A stretch of 64,000 nucleotides of DNA from JANXLS01 sp035308565 (GTDB lineage Bacteria > Planctomycetota > SZUA-567 > H5-PLA8), in NCBI GenBank assembly GCA_035308565.1, contig DATGGK010000210.1, positions 13,295 to 77,294 on the forward strand. The letters run 5' to 3'. The notes beneath the pieces are model-generated. The model was not told the origin of the DNA and made no database searches. It saw nothing but the letters and a program-made list of their open reading frames with translations. Within the stretch, counting starts at the first letter, position 1. The number at the start of each line of letters is the position of its first letter. This document shows, piece after piece, positions 24,012 through 31,991 of this stretch. The position numbers and the translations under genes are program-made.

Positions 24012-24164
24012 ATTCACGCGAAGACGGTTTCACGCAAAGGCGCAAAGCGGACGCAAAGAACGCAAAGAAGATTGAATGTGACGGGCTCCGGCCTGTCCGC
24101 CCCCAATTTCTTCTTTGCGTACTTTGCGTACTTTGCGCTTCTTTGCGCCTTTGCGTGAAAACCG
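24012..24164. repeat. ACGCAAAG array with inverted arm
   Basis: The left arm holds CACGCAAAGGCGCAAAGCGG-type words (about 24030-24070); the right arm (about 24108-24160) is the reverse complement type, TTCTTTGCGTACTTTGCG. The two could form a stem of about 40 bases around a 40-base loop. It fills the space between proA and the Nudix-like gene. Confidence 0.72.
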
Positions 24165-25445
24165 TTATGTCCGCAATTGGCCCGTCCCGTCCCCGAGCCA
24201 TTTGTATGTGGTCAGTTCTTCGAGGCCCATCGGCCCACGCGCATGCAGTTTGTCGGTAGAAATCCCGATCTCCGCGCCGAGGCCGAATTCGAAACCGTCG
24301 CACAAGCGCGTCGATGCGTTGACGAAAACGCAGGCGCTGTCCACGAGATTCTGGAAGCGCCGCCCGCGTTCGGGATCGCTGGTCACGATCGCTTCGGTGT
24401 GGCGCGAGCCGTATTTTTCGATGTGGTCGGCGGCTTCTTCGAGCGAATCGACGATGCGCACGGAGAGAATGCGGTCAAGGTACTCGGTGTAATACGTCTG
24501 TTCGTCCGCGTCTTTGATCTGCGGGCTGGAAATGCCGTTTTCGTTGAGAATCGCGCGCGTGCGCGAGCACACGCGCAGCTCGCAATTTTTCTCCAACAGC
24601 GCTTTCGCCAGTGCCGGCAAAAACTGTTGGGATGCGCGCGCGTGAACCAGCAGCGTCTCCGCCGTGTTGCAGGTCGAAACGCGCTGCAGCTTCGAATTCA
24701 TCACGATCACTTGCGCCAGATTCAAATCCGCGGGATCGTCCACGTACACGTGGCAGACGCCCTTGTAATGCTTGATCGTCGGGATGCGCGAATTTTCCGC
24801 GACCATGCGGATCAGCCCCTCGCCGCCGCGCGGAATGACCAGATCGATTAGCGAGTCGAGTTTCAGCAGCGCGCTCAGCGCCGCGCGATCCGTCGTCTCG
24901 ACGACCGTGACCGCCGCCGGCGGCAATCCCGCGCGTTCCAGACTTGCGCGCAGCACTTTCGCCAGCGCGCGGTTGCTCGAAATCGCTTCGCTGCCGCCGC
25001 GCAAAATGCAGGCGTTGCCGCTCTTCAAGCACAGCGATGCGGCTTCGACCGTGACGTTGGGCCGAGATTCGAAAATAATCAGAATCGCGCCGATCGGCGT
25101 GCGCACGCGCCGCAGCACCAATCCATTCGGCCGCGTCTCGCGGCTCAATTCGCGCCCGACCGGATCGGGCAGCGCCACCACTTGCTGCAAACCCTCCGCA
25201 AGTTTTTCGATGATGCGCGCGTCCAGTTTGAGCCGGTCCAACATCGGCCCGGCCAACCCCTTCTCTTTGCCGCGTGCGATATCTTCAGCGTTCGCAGCTT
25301 CAAGCGCCGAGCGTTCGCGCATCAGCGCTTCGGTGGCGTAAAGGAGCGCGTTATTTTTCTGCTCCGTCGGCGCGGTCGCGATGATGCGCGCCGCCGCGCG
25401 AGCGTCCTGAGCTAGCTTCAACATATCGTCTGCAATGTCTGGCAT
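24165..25445 (-). CDS. proA: Gamma-glutamyl phosphate reductase
   Basis: A 426-residue NADPH-dependent enzyme of the aldehyde dehydrogenase superfamily, the second step of proline synthesis from glutamate. PIGAILIIFESRPNVTVEAASLCLKSGNA and the RGGSEA segment are conserved, and the catalytic cysteine is in RVSTCNTAETLLVH (about residue 254). The C-terminal FEFGLGAEIGISTDKLHARGPMGLEELT is the family signature. ATG at 25445 (MPDIADDM) has AAAGG eight bases upstream; ATG at 25451 is also possible. proB is not adjacent. Function is secure. Confidence 0.95.
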   Translation of the reverse strand: MPDIADDMLKLAQDARAAARIIATAPTEQKNNALLYATEALMRERSALEAANAEDIARGKEKGLAGPMLDRLKLDARIIEKLAEGLQQVVALPDPVGRELSRETRPNGLVLRRVRTPIGAILIIFESRPNVTVEAASLCLKSGNACILRGGSEAISSNRALAKVLRASLERAGLPPAAVTVVETTDRAALSALLKLDSLIDLVIPRGGEGLIRMVAENSRIPTIKHYKGVCHVYVDDPADLNLAQVIVMNSKLQRVSTCNTAETLLVHARASQQFLPALAKALLEKNCELRVCSRTRAILNENGISSPQIKDADEQTYYTEYLDRILSVRIVDSLEEAADHIEKYGSRHTEAIVTSDPERGRRFQNLVDSACVFVNASTRLCDGFEFGLGAEIGISTDKLHARGPMGLEELTTYKWLGDGTGQLRT

Positions 25446-25471
25446 GAGCATGACCTTTGTTACTCATCGTG

Positions 25472-25573
25472 GAACGGAGCTCCTGCTCCGTTCAAACTTC
25501 ATCGCGCAATGTAGAACGGAGCTCCCGCTCCGTTCAATTTCCACGGCGTACCGAACGGAGCAGAGCTCCGTTC
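25472..25573. repeat. Three GAACGGAGC palindromes in tandem
   Basis: Three copies of GAACGGAGC/GCTCCGTTC at 25472-25493, 25514-25535 and 25553-25573, with 9-bp perfect arms and loops TCCT, TCCC and AGA. The third ends on the first base of the stop triplet of the CoA-binding gene. Confidence 0.85.
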
Positions 25574-25989
25574 TACTTACGCTTCCTCACCGCCAATTCC
25601 ACCAACAAACACGGGCCGCCATAGATCAAATTCACTCCGGCCGCGCGCGCCCGTTCCAGCGACGCCGTGTCTTCCGGTTCCGCGCCGGGCTGCATCCACA
25701 CATTCTTGACACCCGCGGCAACCGCCTCGTCCAGCAGCTTCTCCGTCACGCGCGGCGGCGTCACGACTGAAAGCGACTCGACTTTCTCCGGCAGCGCGGC
25801 GAGATTCGGATAAGCCGGCATGCCCAGCACGTCCTTCGCGCGCGGGTTGAGCGGCACGACGTTGCAGCCGCGGCTCAACAGCGCCGCGAAACATTTGTGT
25901 CCATATTTCTCCGGATCGTCGCTGGCGCCGGCCACGGCGAAGCGTTGTGCGGACATGAACTGGTCGATGGCTTGATTCAAGCCGCTCAT
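25573..25989 (-). CDS. CoA-binding (Rossmann) domain protein
   Basis: A 138-residue protein of the small CoA_binding family, equivalent to the N-terminal domain of succinyl-CoA synthetase alpha. The frame extends to 27036 but homology starts at MSGLNQAIDQFM (25989). FAVAGASDDPEKYGHKCFAALLSRG is the glycine-rich nucleotide-binding start, VVPLNPRAKDVLGMPAYPNLAALPEKVESLSVVTPP the middle, and VWMQPGAEPEDTASLERARAAGVNLIYGGPCLLVE the conserved end. Stand-alone members are common and their role is unclear. A TTGAAA/TATGAT promoter lies seven bases before the ATG, implying a leaderless transcript. Confidence 0.88.
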   Translation of the reverse strand: MSGLNQAIDQFMSAQRFAVAGASDDPEKYGHKCFAALLSRGCNVVPLNPRAKDVLGMPAYPNLAALPEKVESLSVVTPPRVTEKLLDEAVAAGVKNVWMQPGAEPEDTASLERARAAGVNLIYGGPCLLVELAVRKRK

Positions 25990-25996
25990 GTGCGTT

Positions 25997-26024
25997 ATCA
26001 TATTGGAAGCAGCGAGATTTTCAA
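25997..26024 (-). promoter_or_regulatory. Promoter of the CoA-binding gene, possibly leaderless
   Basis: Minus-strand TTGAAA (26024-26019), a 16-base spacer and TATGAT (26002-25997), with seven bases to the ATG at 25989. Confidence 0.5.
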
Positions 26025-26106
26025 AAAGAACCCGGCGCGTAGTTAAAAAAACCGATACACTATTTAAGGTAGGGCGCGTCCGCGGCGCGCCGTCACAGTA
26101 TTGTGG

Positions 26107-26125
26107 TGCAGGCATCTTGCCTGCA
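26107..26125. repeat. TGCAGGCA/TGCCTGCA palindrome
   Basis: Perfect 8-bp arms with loop TCT, 32 bases before the ATG of the zinc-ribbon membrane protein. Same element as 7114-7130. Confidence 0.72.
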
Positions 26126-26157
26126 TATGCGCTGGCGGAAGATGCGAGATCCGTCAT

Positions 26158-27924
26158 ATGCGAATTGTCTACTGCGAAAATTGCGACATCCGGGTTTCGG
26201 AAGAGGATATCGAATCCGGCAAGGCTTACACCAATCCTCAAGGCGACACCTATTGCGCCGCCTGTTCGCCATCGTTTCGTCCGCGCGCCGCGAAATCGGC
26301 CACGTCCGCGCAAAGAATTGTCCCCGCGCCACACGACGCGCCCGCTCGCGCCGGCCGCCGCACGCCCACGGGAGCATTCCGAGTTTCCCAACCGCAACTG
26401 ACGCCGTCGTCGCAGCATCTTCCCGCGACGCACGTTCCCGCCGCGTCGCCCCTGCCGATCAAATGGATCGCCGCTGGAAGCTTGTCGGCACTGACGATCA
26501 TCGTCGCGATTTTTGCGTTTCGCGGCAAAGCGCCGGAGACTCCGCCGGCGCGCCAGCCGCTGGCAATCAATCCCACCATTAATGAGCACAAGACCGAACT
26601 GACACCCGCGCAAACTCCCAAAACGCCCGAGCGCGCGCACGGGTTGCTTGACGACATGGCGAACGAACGCGCGCGCGGCAACGACCCCGGTTCGCAAAAC
26701 GCCGCCGCCGCCGCGCGTTTGCAGGCGGCCAGGGATTTTTATGCGCGCACGCCGCAGGATCCCTGGGCGTATCTCGATCTTCTGCGCCAAGTCCCAGCCG
26801 ACACGCCGCCGGGCAAGGAAGCCGCGAAGGCCATCGCTGAATTGAAAATGCCGCTCGACAAATCCGAGACGCCCGGCTGGTACCGCGATTGGAATTTCAC
26901 CAACAAAGACCCGCTGGCCAGCGTCGCGATGCTCTACGATTTCGACGGCCGGAAAAATGTGCTTCAAACGCAGGCACCCAGAGACGGCGAAGTGCCGTTC
27001 AATGCCAAGCCGCCGGTCGCGCGCGACAAAGGGCACTTCGGTTTTTCAGTGCGCGGCGAAGACAAAGGCCTGTGCAAAATCGCCATCGAAGTGGACGGCA
27101 AGCAGCAGTTGCTTGAAGAAATCAGCGGCAGCAAATGGCGCGACTTCGACATCGACTTGGATTATTTCAAAGGCCGCGAAGCCGCGATTCAAATCCGCCA
27201 CATCGCCGCGCCGAGCAGTTCCAGCGCCTATTGGACGCCGCCGGTTTTCCGCGCCGGACCGGCTGCGGGCGTTAAATCCGTCGCCTACAATCCCAAAGCG
27301 CTGCCCTACGACAAAAACCGGATCGACCCGCCCAAGCACACTTTCGTCGCACTCACCGAATGGAAGGAATCGCCCGCGTGGAAAACGCCGGTGAATCTGC
27401 TCGCACTGGCCGATCCCGCGACCGGCGCTGTCGCGGGCGAATGGAAACGCGACGACAAAGGCGCCATTCTCTCCGGCAAACTCAACGGCGCGCGCATGGC
27501 CATCGATTACAAACTCCCAAATCAATACGACATCAAAGCCGTCTTCGAACGCAAAGGCGGCAACAGTGACACAACGCTGATTCTCGCGCAAGGCAAACAC
27601 CAATTCGTCTGGCAGATGGGCGCCGAGCAGAATAAGAATTTCGACCTCGCGCTGGTCGCCGGAAAAAAATTCGACGGCAATCCGGCCTGTGTCAAGAACG
27701 GCGATTGCCTGAAAAATAACAAACGCTACACCACGCTGGTCGAAGTCCGCAAAGACCGCGTCAGCGCGTACCTCGACGGCAAGCTCATCACCGAATGGAC
27801 CGCCGACATGGGCGAACTTTCCCGCTCCGATACGTGGAAGTTGCCCGACGGAAAAACGCTCGGCATCGGCGCGTTTCAAAGCGAAGTGACGTTTTATTCG
27901 CTGGAATTGGTCGAAGTGAAATGA
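26158..27924 (+). CDS. Zinc-ribbon membrane protein with lectin-like outer domain
   Basis: A 588-residue protein; ATG at 26158 (MRIVYCENCDIRV) is chosen because it starts the zinc ribbon, while the frame upstream is palindrome DNA. Cys6, Cys9, Cys33 and Cys36 form a two-CxxC zinc ribbon. A Pro/Ala-rich linker follows, then one transmembrane helix (about 102-122, WIAAGSLSALTIIVAIFAF). The C-terminal part would lie outside: a helical linker, a segment like a carbohydrate-binding jelly roll (FSVRGEDKGLCKIAIEVDGK, DLDYFKGREAAIQIRH, about 300-370), and a second beta-sandwich resembling LamG/DUF1080-type domains (VEVRKDRVSAYLDGKLITEW then a final LGIGAFQSEVTFYSLELVEVK). Ligand unknown. Proteins pairing a cytoplasmic zinc ribbon with such a domain are familiar from PVC bacteria (my general impression). 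Confidence 0.7.
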   Translation: MRIVYCENCDIRVSEEDIESGKAYTNPQGDTYCAACSPSFRPRAAKSATSAQRIVPAPHDAPARAGRRTPTGAFRVSQPQLTPSSQHLPATHVPAASPLPIKWIAAGSLSALTIIVAIFAFRGKAPETPPARQPLAINPTINEHKTELTPAQTPKTPERAHGLLDDMANERARGNDPGSQNAAAAARLQAARDFYARTPQDPWAYLDLLRQVPADTPPGKEAAKAIAELKMPLDKSETPGWYRDWNFTNKDPLASVAMLYDFDGRKNVLQTQAPRDGEVPFNAKPPVARDKGHFGFSVRGEDKGLCKIAIEVDGKQQLLEEISGSKWRDFDIDLDYFKGREAAIQIRHIAAPSSSSAYWTPPVFRAGPAAGVKSVAYNPKALPYDKNRIDPPKHTFVALTEWKESPAWKTPVNLLALADPATGAVAGEWKRDDKGAILSGKLNGARMAIDYKLPNQYDIKAVFERKGGNSDTTLILAQGKHQFVWQMGAEQNKNFDLALVAGKKFDGNPACVKNGDCLKNNKRYTTLVEVRKDRVSAYLDGKLITEWTADMGELSRSDTWKLPDGKTLGIGAFQSEVTFYSLELVEVK

Positions 27925-27985
27925 ATATTCAAGGTTCAAAGTTGAACGCAAAATGCCCTGAATTTTGAACCTTGAACCCTTGAGC
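27925..27985. repeat. TTCAAGGTTCAAAGTTGAAC array with inverted arm
   Basis: The left words ATTCAAGGTTCAAAGTTG and the right words TTTTGAACCTTGAACCCTTG are mutually complementary; together they span the whole convergent gap between two genes. Confidence 0.7.
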
Positions 27986-28759
27986 CTACTTCTTCATTCC
28001 ATGCTTGACCAACACCAAATCGCCTTCCTTGCATAATCCGATGTCCGGCGCGTACCACTTGTGCTCTTTGTTCTTCGGCTCCAGCGGCGAGGTCTCCTCG
28101 ATTTTCAAGCAATTCTGAAACGTTCCGTCGGGCGTGGTCACCGTCTCGCTGACGCTCAGATTTTCCGCGCGGTCCTGCGCGTTCTTCGCCACTTCTTGAT
28201 AATATTTGTCGCCCGCCTTCGCCGTCCCCGGCATCATCAGTCCGTACCGCGCGCCGTTCTCGCCGTGCGTCCATGCGCCGCCGACATCTTCGCCGAAGTA
28301 ATAAATGCCGCGCGTCGTCTTGTCGATCGCGAAATAATTGCGCGAATTCTCCTTCACTTTCCCCGTCGCAATCGCCACTTCTTTTTCCTCCACCACGCGC
28401 GTTTCGATGTTCCCAATCTTCTTCGTCTCCTTGAGCACCGTGATGGTCAGCCGCGTCGGCTCGCCGTCTTCCTTCCCCTCCAGCACGAGCTCGTAGCCCG
28501 GATACAAAACGAAATAGCGGTTCCGCCCCGCAGTCGCGAGATTTTTTTCGTCCATTGCAAATGTGGTCTTGAATCCATCCTTATCGACGGCGCCGTTCGG
28601 CAGCGGCCCCTTCGGTTCGTCCGCCGCCTTCGGCACGACGGCGTCGGCACGCGCGGGCGGCGCAGTGGGCGCCTCAACCGCCGGAGGGCAGCAGGAATCG
28701 TGGCAGCCGCTGACAATCGCCAACACAAAAAACACGGGGACGAATCGCAGGTAGTTCAT
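27986..28759 (-). CDS. Predicted lipoprotein, function unknown
   Basis: A 257-residue protein. ATG at 28759 (MNYLRFVPVFF) follows GGAGG at seven bases. The hydrophobic signal ends in the lipobox VSGC, placing the lipidated cysteine at about residue 19, with further cysteines just after it (CHDSCCPP). A low-complexity Pro/Ala linker is followed by a beta-rich domain: RNRYFVLYPGYELVLEGKED, RLTITVLKETKKIG, then VVEEKEVAIATGKVKE. The end, EHKWYAPDIGLCKEGDLVLVKHG, resembles many secreted proteins of unknown role. No catalytic motif recognised. It is convergent with the zinc-ribbon membrane protein. Confidence 0.72.
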   Translation of the reverse strand: MNYLRFVPVFFVLAIVSGCHDSCCPPAVEAPTAPPARADAVVPKAADEPKGPLPNGAVDKDGFKTTFAMDEKNLATAGRNRYFVLYPGYELVLEGKEDGEPTRLTITVLKETKKIGNIETRVVEEKEVAIATGKVKENSRNYFAIDKTTRGIYYFGEDVGGAWTHGENGARYGLMMPGTAKAGDKYYQEVAKNAQDRAENLSVSETVTTPDGTFQNCLKIEETSPLEPKNKEHKWYAPDIGLCKEGDLVLVKHGMKK

Positions 28760-28860
28760 GAGCAATCCTCCAAGATGAGTTTGGTCGCGGAAGATTAACC
28801 CAGGAATTGAGTGGGGGAATTTTTATTAGCGGGGATTAATACGCCCTCGCGGGAGCATCC

Positions 28861-28890
28861 TTGAAACCAAACCCTCCCTTCCGCTATATT
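28861..28890 (+). promoter_or_regulatory. Promoter of the S9 peptidase
   Basis: TTGAAA (28861-28866), an 18-base spacer and TATATT (28885-28890), with the start codon at 28955. Confidence 0.5.
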
Positions 28891-28930
28891 GGCCCACGCA
28901 CCCGCATTGATTTTCTTGCGCACTTTACTT

Positions 28931-28950
28931 AGGACTCAGCATTCAGGACT
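28931..28950 (+). repeat. Short CTCAGGACT array ahead of the S9 peptidase
   Basis: AGGACTCAGCATTCAGGACT, ending four bases before the ATG; AGGA lies six bases from the start. Same orientation as the arrays before the dehydrogenase, ileS and SUMF1 genes. Confidence 0.7.
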
Positions 28951-28954
28951 TCCC

Positions 28955-30829
28955 ATGACCTACGGCCTCTGGAATTCTCCCCTCACCCCAAAATCCCTCG
29001 CCCTCGGCCAGCGGCTCGGCGATGCGCTTTGGGACACTGACGGCAAAACGCTCGTCTGGCTCGAAGGCCGCGGTGAACGCGGCGTGCTCGTCGCGTCGTC
29101 GCTCGATGGCAACGCTCCGCGCGATCTTACCGACGAACAGTCCGTCCGCGCGCGCGTCGGTTATGGCGGCGGCGATTTTACTGTCGCACAAGGCCACGTC
29201 GTCTTCGCGTCAAACGGCCGCCTCTATCGCAAAAATCTCCAGCACGGCGCCGCGCACGCGATCACTCCTGCGCTCGGGCACGGCGCCTCGCCCGCCGTCT
29301 CACCCGGCGGCGCGTTTGTGATGTATGTGTATTCGCACGAGCGCCGCGACGGGCTGGCGATTGTCGATGCCGAAGGCAAACACTGGCCGAAGAAAATCGC
29401 CGAAGGGCACGATTTTTACATGCAGCCGCGCTGGAGCGCCGATGGCACGCGCGTGGCGTGGGTGGCGTGGGATCATCCCAACATGCCCTGGGATAGCACG
29501 GAACTGTATCTCGCCGACGTGGAACTCACGGACCTTGAATTGCCGTCGCTGAAAAATGTGCGCGGCATTGCCGGCGAAAAAGAGATCGCCACGTTTCAGC
29601 CTGAATTTTCGCCCGACGGAAACTGGCTGTCGTATCTGAGCGACGAAGGCGGCTGGTTCAATTTTTATCTCTACGATCTGAATCAATCCACCACGCGCTG
29701 TCTCACCGACGAGCGCGGCGCGCAATTGGGCACGCCGGCGTGGAATCAAGGCCAGCGCATGTACGGGTGGACGAACGATTCGACACACATCATCTTTATT
29801 CGCAACGAACGCGGCGTGTCGTCGCTGCATGCGCTTGAAGTCGCATCGGGCATGATTGTGCCGCTGAGCAATGTGGAGCGCTACACGGATTTTCTGCAGC
29901 CCGCGCTCAATCCGATCAAGCGCGCACTGGCCTGCGCCGTTTCGTCGGGCGTGCAGCCGCCACGCATCGTGGTCAAAGAGTTGGAAGCGATCACGCCGGC
30001 GCGTGTGGTTAAGCGCGCCACGAGCGAATCCATTGAAGCCAGCGAACTGATCGCGCCAAAGCCAATCACGTGGCGTGGTGAGGACGGCGCAGAAGTTCAC
30101 GGGCTCCTTTATTCAACGAAGCGCGACGGCATTCCCGGGCTGCCACCGGCGATCATTCGCGTGCATGGCGGCCCCACGGGCCAGGCGCGCGCGGCGTACA
30201 GTGGCGAGATTCAATTTCTCGCCACGCGCGGCTACACGGTGCTCGATCTGAATTACCGCGGCAGCACCGGCTATGGGCGCGATTACATGAATGCGCTGCG
30301 CGGCAATTGGGGCATTCACGACGTCAACGATTCGGTCAGCGCCGCGAAACATCTCGGCGAAAGCGGCCTGGCCGATTCGACGAAGCTCGTGATCATGGGC
30401 GGCAGCGCGGGCGGTTTCACGGTGCTGCAAGCGCTAGTCACACACCCGGGCCTGTTCAAAGCGGGCGTGTGTTTATACGGCGTCTCGAATCAATTCGGCC
30501 TGGCGATGGAGACGCACAAATTCGAGGAGCGCTACACCGACTCGCTGCTCGGCCCGCTGCCCGAAGCGGCGGCGCTTTACCGCGAGCGTTCGCCCGAATT
30601 TTTCGCCCACAAAATTGTCGATCCGATTGTCGTGTTCCAAGGCGAAATCGACGAAGTCGTGCCCAAAAATCAATCCGACGCAATTGTCGCATCGCTCAAA
30701 GCACGGAATATTCAGCACGAATACCATGTGTACAACGGCGAAGGCCACGGCTGGCGGAAGGTCGAGACCATCGAGGCGTACATCGCCTCGGTGGAGAAGT
30801 TTTTGAAGCGGCACGTTTTGTTCGCGTGA
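28955..30829 (+). CDS. S9-family (prolyl oligopeptidase-like) serine peptidase
   Basis: A 624-residue protein from ATG 28955 (MTYGLWNSPLTPKSLALG); upstream frame is repeat DNA. The N-terminal two thirds form a beta-propeller (repeated SPDGxxLxYLSD-like blades, for example FSPDGNWLSYLSDEGG). The C-terminal alpha/beta-hydrolase domain carries PAIIRVHGGPTG, the nucleophile elbow MGGSAGGF (Ser at about 484), the Asp in FQGEIDEVVP (about 565) and the His in GEGHGW (about 597). This order fits S9C, the acylaminoacyl-peptidase or dipeptidyl-peptidase-like group. No signal peptide, so probably a cytoplasmic enzyme trimming short peptides. Substrate preference not predictable. Confidence 0.9.
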   Translation: MTYGLWNSPLTPKSLALGQRLGDALWDTDGKTLVWLEGRGERGVLVASSLDGNAPRDLTDEQSVRARVGYGGGDFTVAQGHVVFASNGRLYRKNLQHGAAHAITPALGHGASPAVSPGGAFVMYVYSHERRDGLAIVDAEGKHWPKKIAEGHDFYMQPRWSADGTRVAWVAWDHPNMPWDSTELYLADVELTDLELPSLKNVRGIAGEKEIATFQPEFSPDGNWLSYLSDEGGWFNFYLYDLNQSTTRCLTDERGAQLGTPAWNQGQRMYGWTNDSTHIIFIRNERGVSSLHALEVASGMIVPLSNVERYTDFLQPALNPIKRALACAVSSGVQPPRIVVKELEAITPARVVKRATSESIEASELIAPKPITWRGEDGAEVHGLLYSTKRDGIPGLPPAIIRVHGGPTGQARAAYSGEIQFLATRGYTVLDLNYRGSTGYGRDYMNALRGNWGIHDVNDSVSAAKHLGESGLADSTKLVIMGGSAGGFTVLQALVTHPGLFKAGVCLYGVSNQFGLAMETHKFEERYTDSLLGPLPEAAALYRERSPEFFAHKIVDPIVVFQGEIDEVVPKNQSDAIVASLKARNIQHEYHVYNGEGHGWRKVETIEAYIASVEKFLKRHVLFA

Positions 30830-30870
30830 GTGAAGATCGGCAGCTTTTCGTTGGAGTCGGCGCAATTTTA

Positions 30871-30921
30871 ATAGGACGAATAGGGCTAATAGGACCTATG
30901 GGGCCTATAGGCTAATATGGG
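30871..30921. repeat. AGGGCCTATAGG-type array in convergent gap
   Basis: Degenerate words TAATAGGACGAATAGGGC, AGGACCTATGGGGCC and TATAGGC between the convergent S9 peptidase and phosphoesterase genes. The words are largely self-complementary. The same family lies at 35811-35857, also convergent. Confidence 0.7.
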
Positions 30922-30930
30922 CGCTTGGGT

Positions 30931-31653
30931 CTACTTCCCAAGTTCCAAGCGTATCGCCAGCGCCTCCGGCAGCCCCGCGTCGATAATCTTCTTCCCAGCC
31001 GCTTTCACGTCGTAGGGGATGCGGTGCAGTTTCACCAGGCCTTCGTCCGAATCGTAGACCGCGAAACTGGCGCGCGGGTCTTCGTTGCGCGGCTGGCCGA
31101 CGGAGCCGATGTTGATCAGCGTTTTGCCTTCCGGATTGATCACGATCTCCTGATCCATCGTGTAGGTCATCGGCACCGTGTCGAAAAACGCCAGCGGGAT
31201 ATGCGTGTGCCCGTAAAACAGCACCGGCTTGTCGAGGCACTCGAACGACAATTCCGCGTCGAAAATCGTCGTGATGTAATTGAACACTTCGGGACTGTGC
31301 GCGCTGCCGTGGGCGAGCGTGAAATCTTCGAAGTGGCACACGAACGGCAAATCCGCCAGCCACTTCTTCTCTTCTTCAGAAAGGTGCGTCTGCGTCCAAT
31401 GCGCGACTTGTTTGGCGAAGACGTTGAAAAATTCCGTATCAAGTTTCCCGCACGCGGCGTGATCGTGATTGCCGGCCAGGCAGATGATGCATTTGTCGCG
31501 GACGGTCTTGATACATTTGCTCGGTTCGGCCCCATAGCCGACGACATCGCCCGTGCAAAGATACGTGTCCACATTTTCCTGTTCGAGCACTTCCAATACC
31601 GCGTCCAACGCGTCGTGATTGCCGTGAATGTCGCCGAAGATTCCGTAGCGCAA
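30931..31653 (-). CDS. Metallophosphoesterase (YfcE/MPE-like)
   Basis: A 240-residue calcineurin-like phosphoesterase. TTG at 31653 is preferred because GGGGGAG lies six bases upstream and the product then begins MRYGIFGDIHGNHDAL, the standard family start. ATG at 31668 and TTG at 31689 are longer alternatives. Metal-binding motifs are all present: GDIHGN (D, H), CTGDVVGYG (D), AGNHDHA (N, H), LAHGSAH (H) and YGHTHIP (GHTH). The family hydrolyses phosphomono- or diesters with a two-metal centre; this subgroup has no firm substrate. Cytoplasmic. Confidence 0.88.
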   Translation of the reverse strand: MRYGIFGDIHGNHDALDAVLEVLEQENVDTYLCTGDVVGYGAEPSKCIKTVRDKCIICLAGNHDHAACGKLDTEFFNVFAKQVAHWTQTHLSEEEKKWLADLPFVCHFEDFTLAHGSAHSPEVFNYITTIFDAELSFECLDKPVLFYGHTHIPLAFFDTVPMTYTMDQEIVINPEGKTLINIGSVGQPRNEDPRASFAVYDSDEGLVKLHRIPYDVKAAGKKIIDAGLPEALAIRLELGK

Positions 31654-31733
31654 GATACACTCCCCCATCGATTCCAAATTGCCGCTCAAAGATTACGCAC
31701 CGCAACGCCTTAGGTCAAAACATTTTTCCGATT

Positions 31734-31756
31734 GTACCGCCGGCGTCCCGCCGGCC
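31734..31756. repeat. GTACCGCCGGC palindrome
   Basis: CCGCCGGCGTCCCGCCGG preceded by GTA, a member of the GCCGGC family. The 338-base gap 31654-31991 also holds the TCCCTACTCCC array and the kinase promoter, and no gene. Confidence 0.65.
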
Positions 31757-31879
31757 AGTTGCTAATGCACTCGCCGTCCCCGTAGCGCATGCGTCCCGCC
31801 TGCACCCGGTCTTTGCGAAGCAAAGACGACGCCGTTCCCCTCTCCTCCGAGTGGGCGTGCTGCCAACAAAATATAGACC

Positions 31880-31919
31880 CTCCCCACTCCCTACTCCCTA
31901 CTTCCCACTTCTTACTCCG
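31880..31919. repeat. CTCCCTACTCCC pyrimidine array
   Basis: Tandem CCCTACT/CCCACTT words immediately before the kinase promoter. Another member of the word-like repeat class. Confidence 0.6.
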
Positions 31920-31923
31920 GCGT

Positions 31924-31952
31924 TTGACCGCGCGCCCTCAGCCAACTATTAT
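31924..31952 (+). promoter_or_regulatory. Promoter of the FHA-kinase gene
   Basis: TTGACC (31924-31929), exactly 17 bases and TATTAT (31947-31952). Transcription would begin near 31959, with GGAG six bases before the GTG start at 31992. Confidence 0.65.
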
Positions 31953-31991
31953 CGTTGTTTTATGAATCCAAGTTGAGCGTGGGAGCGCAAC

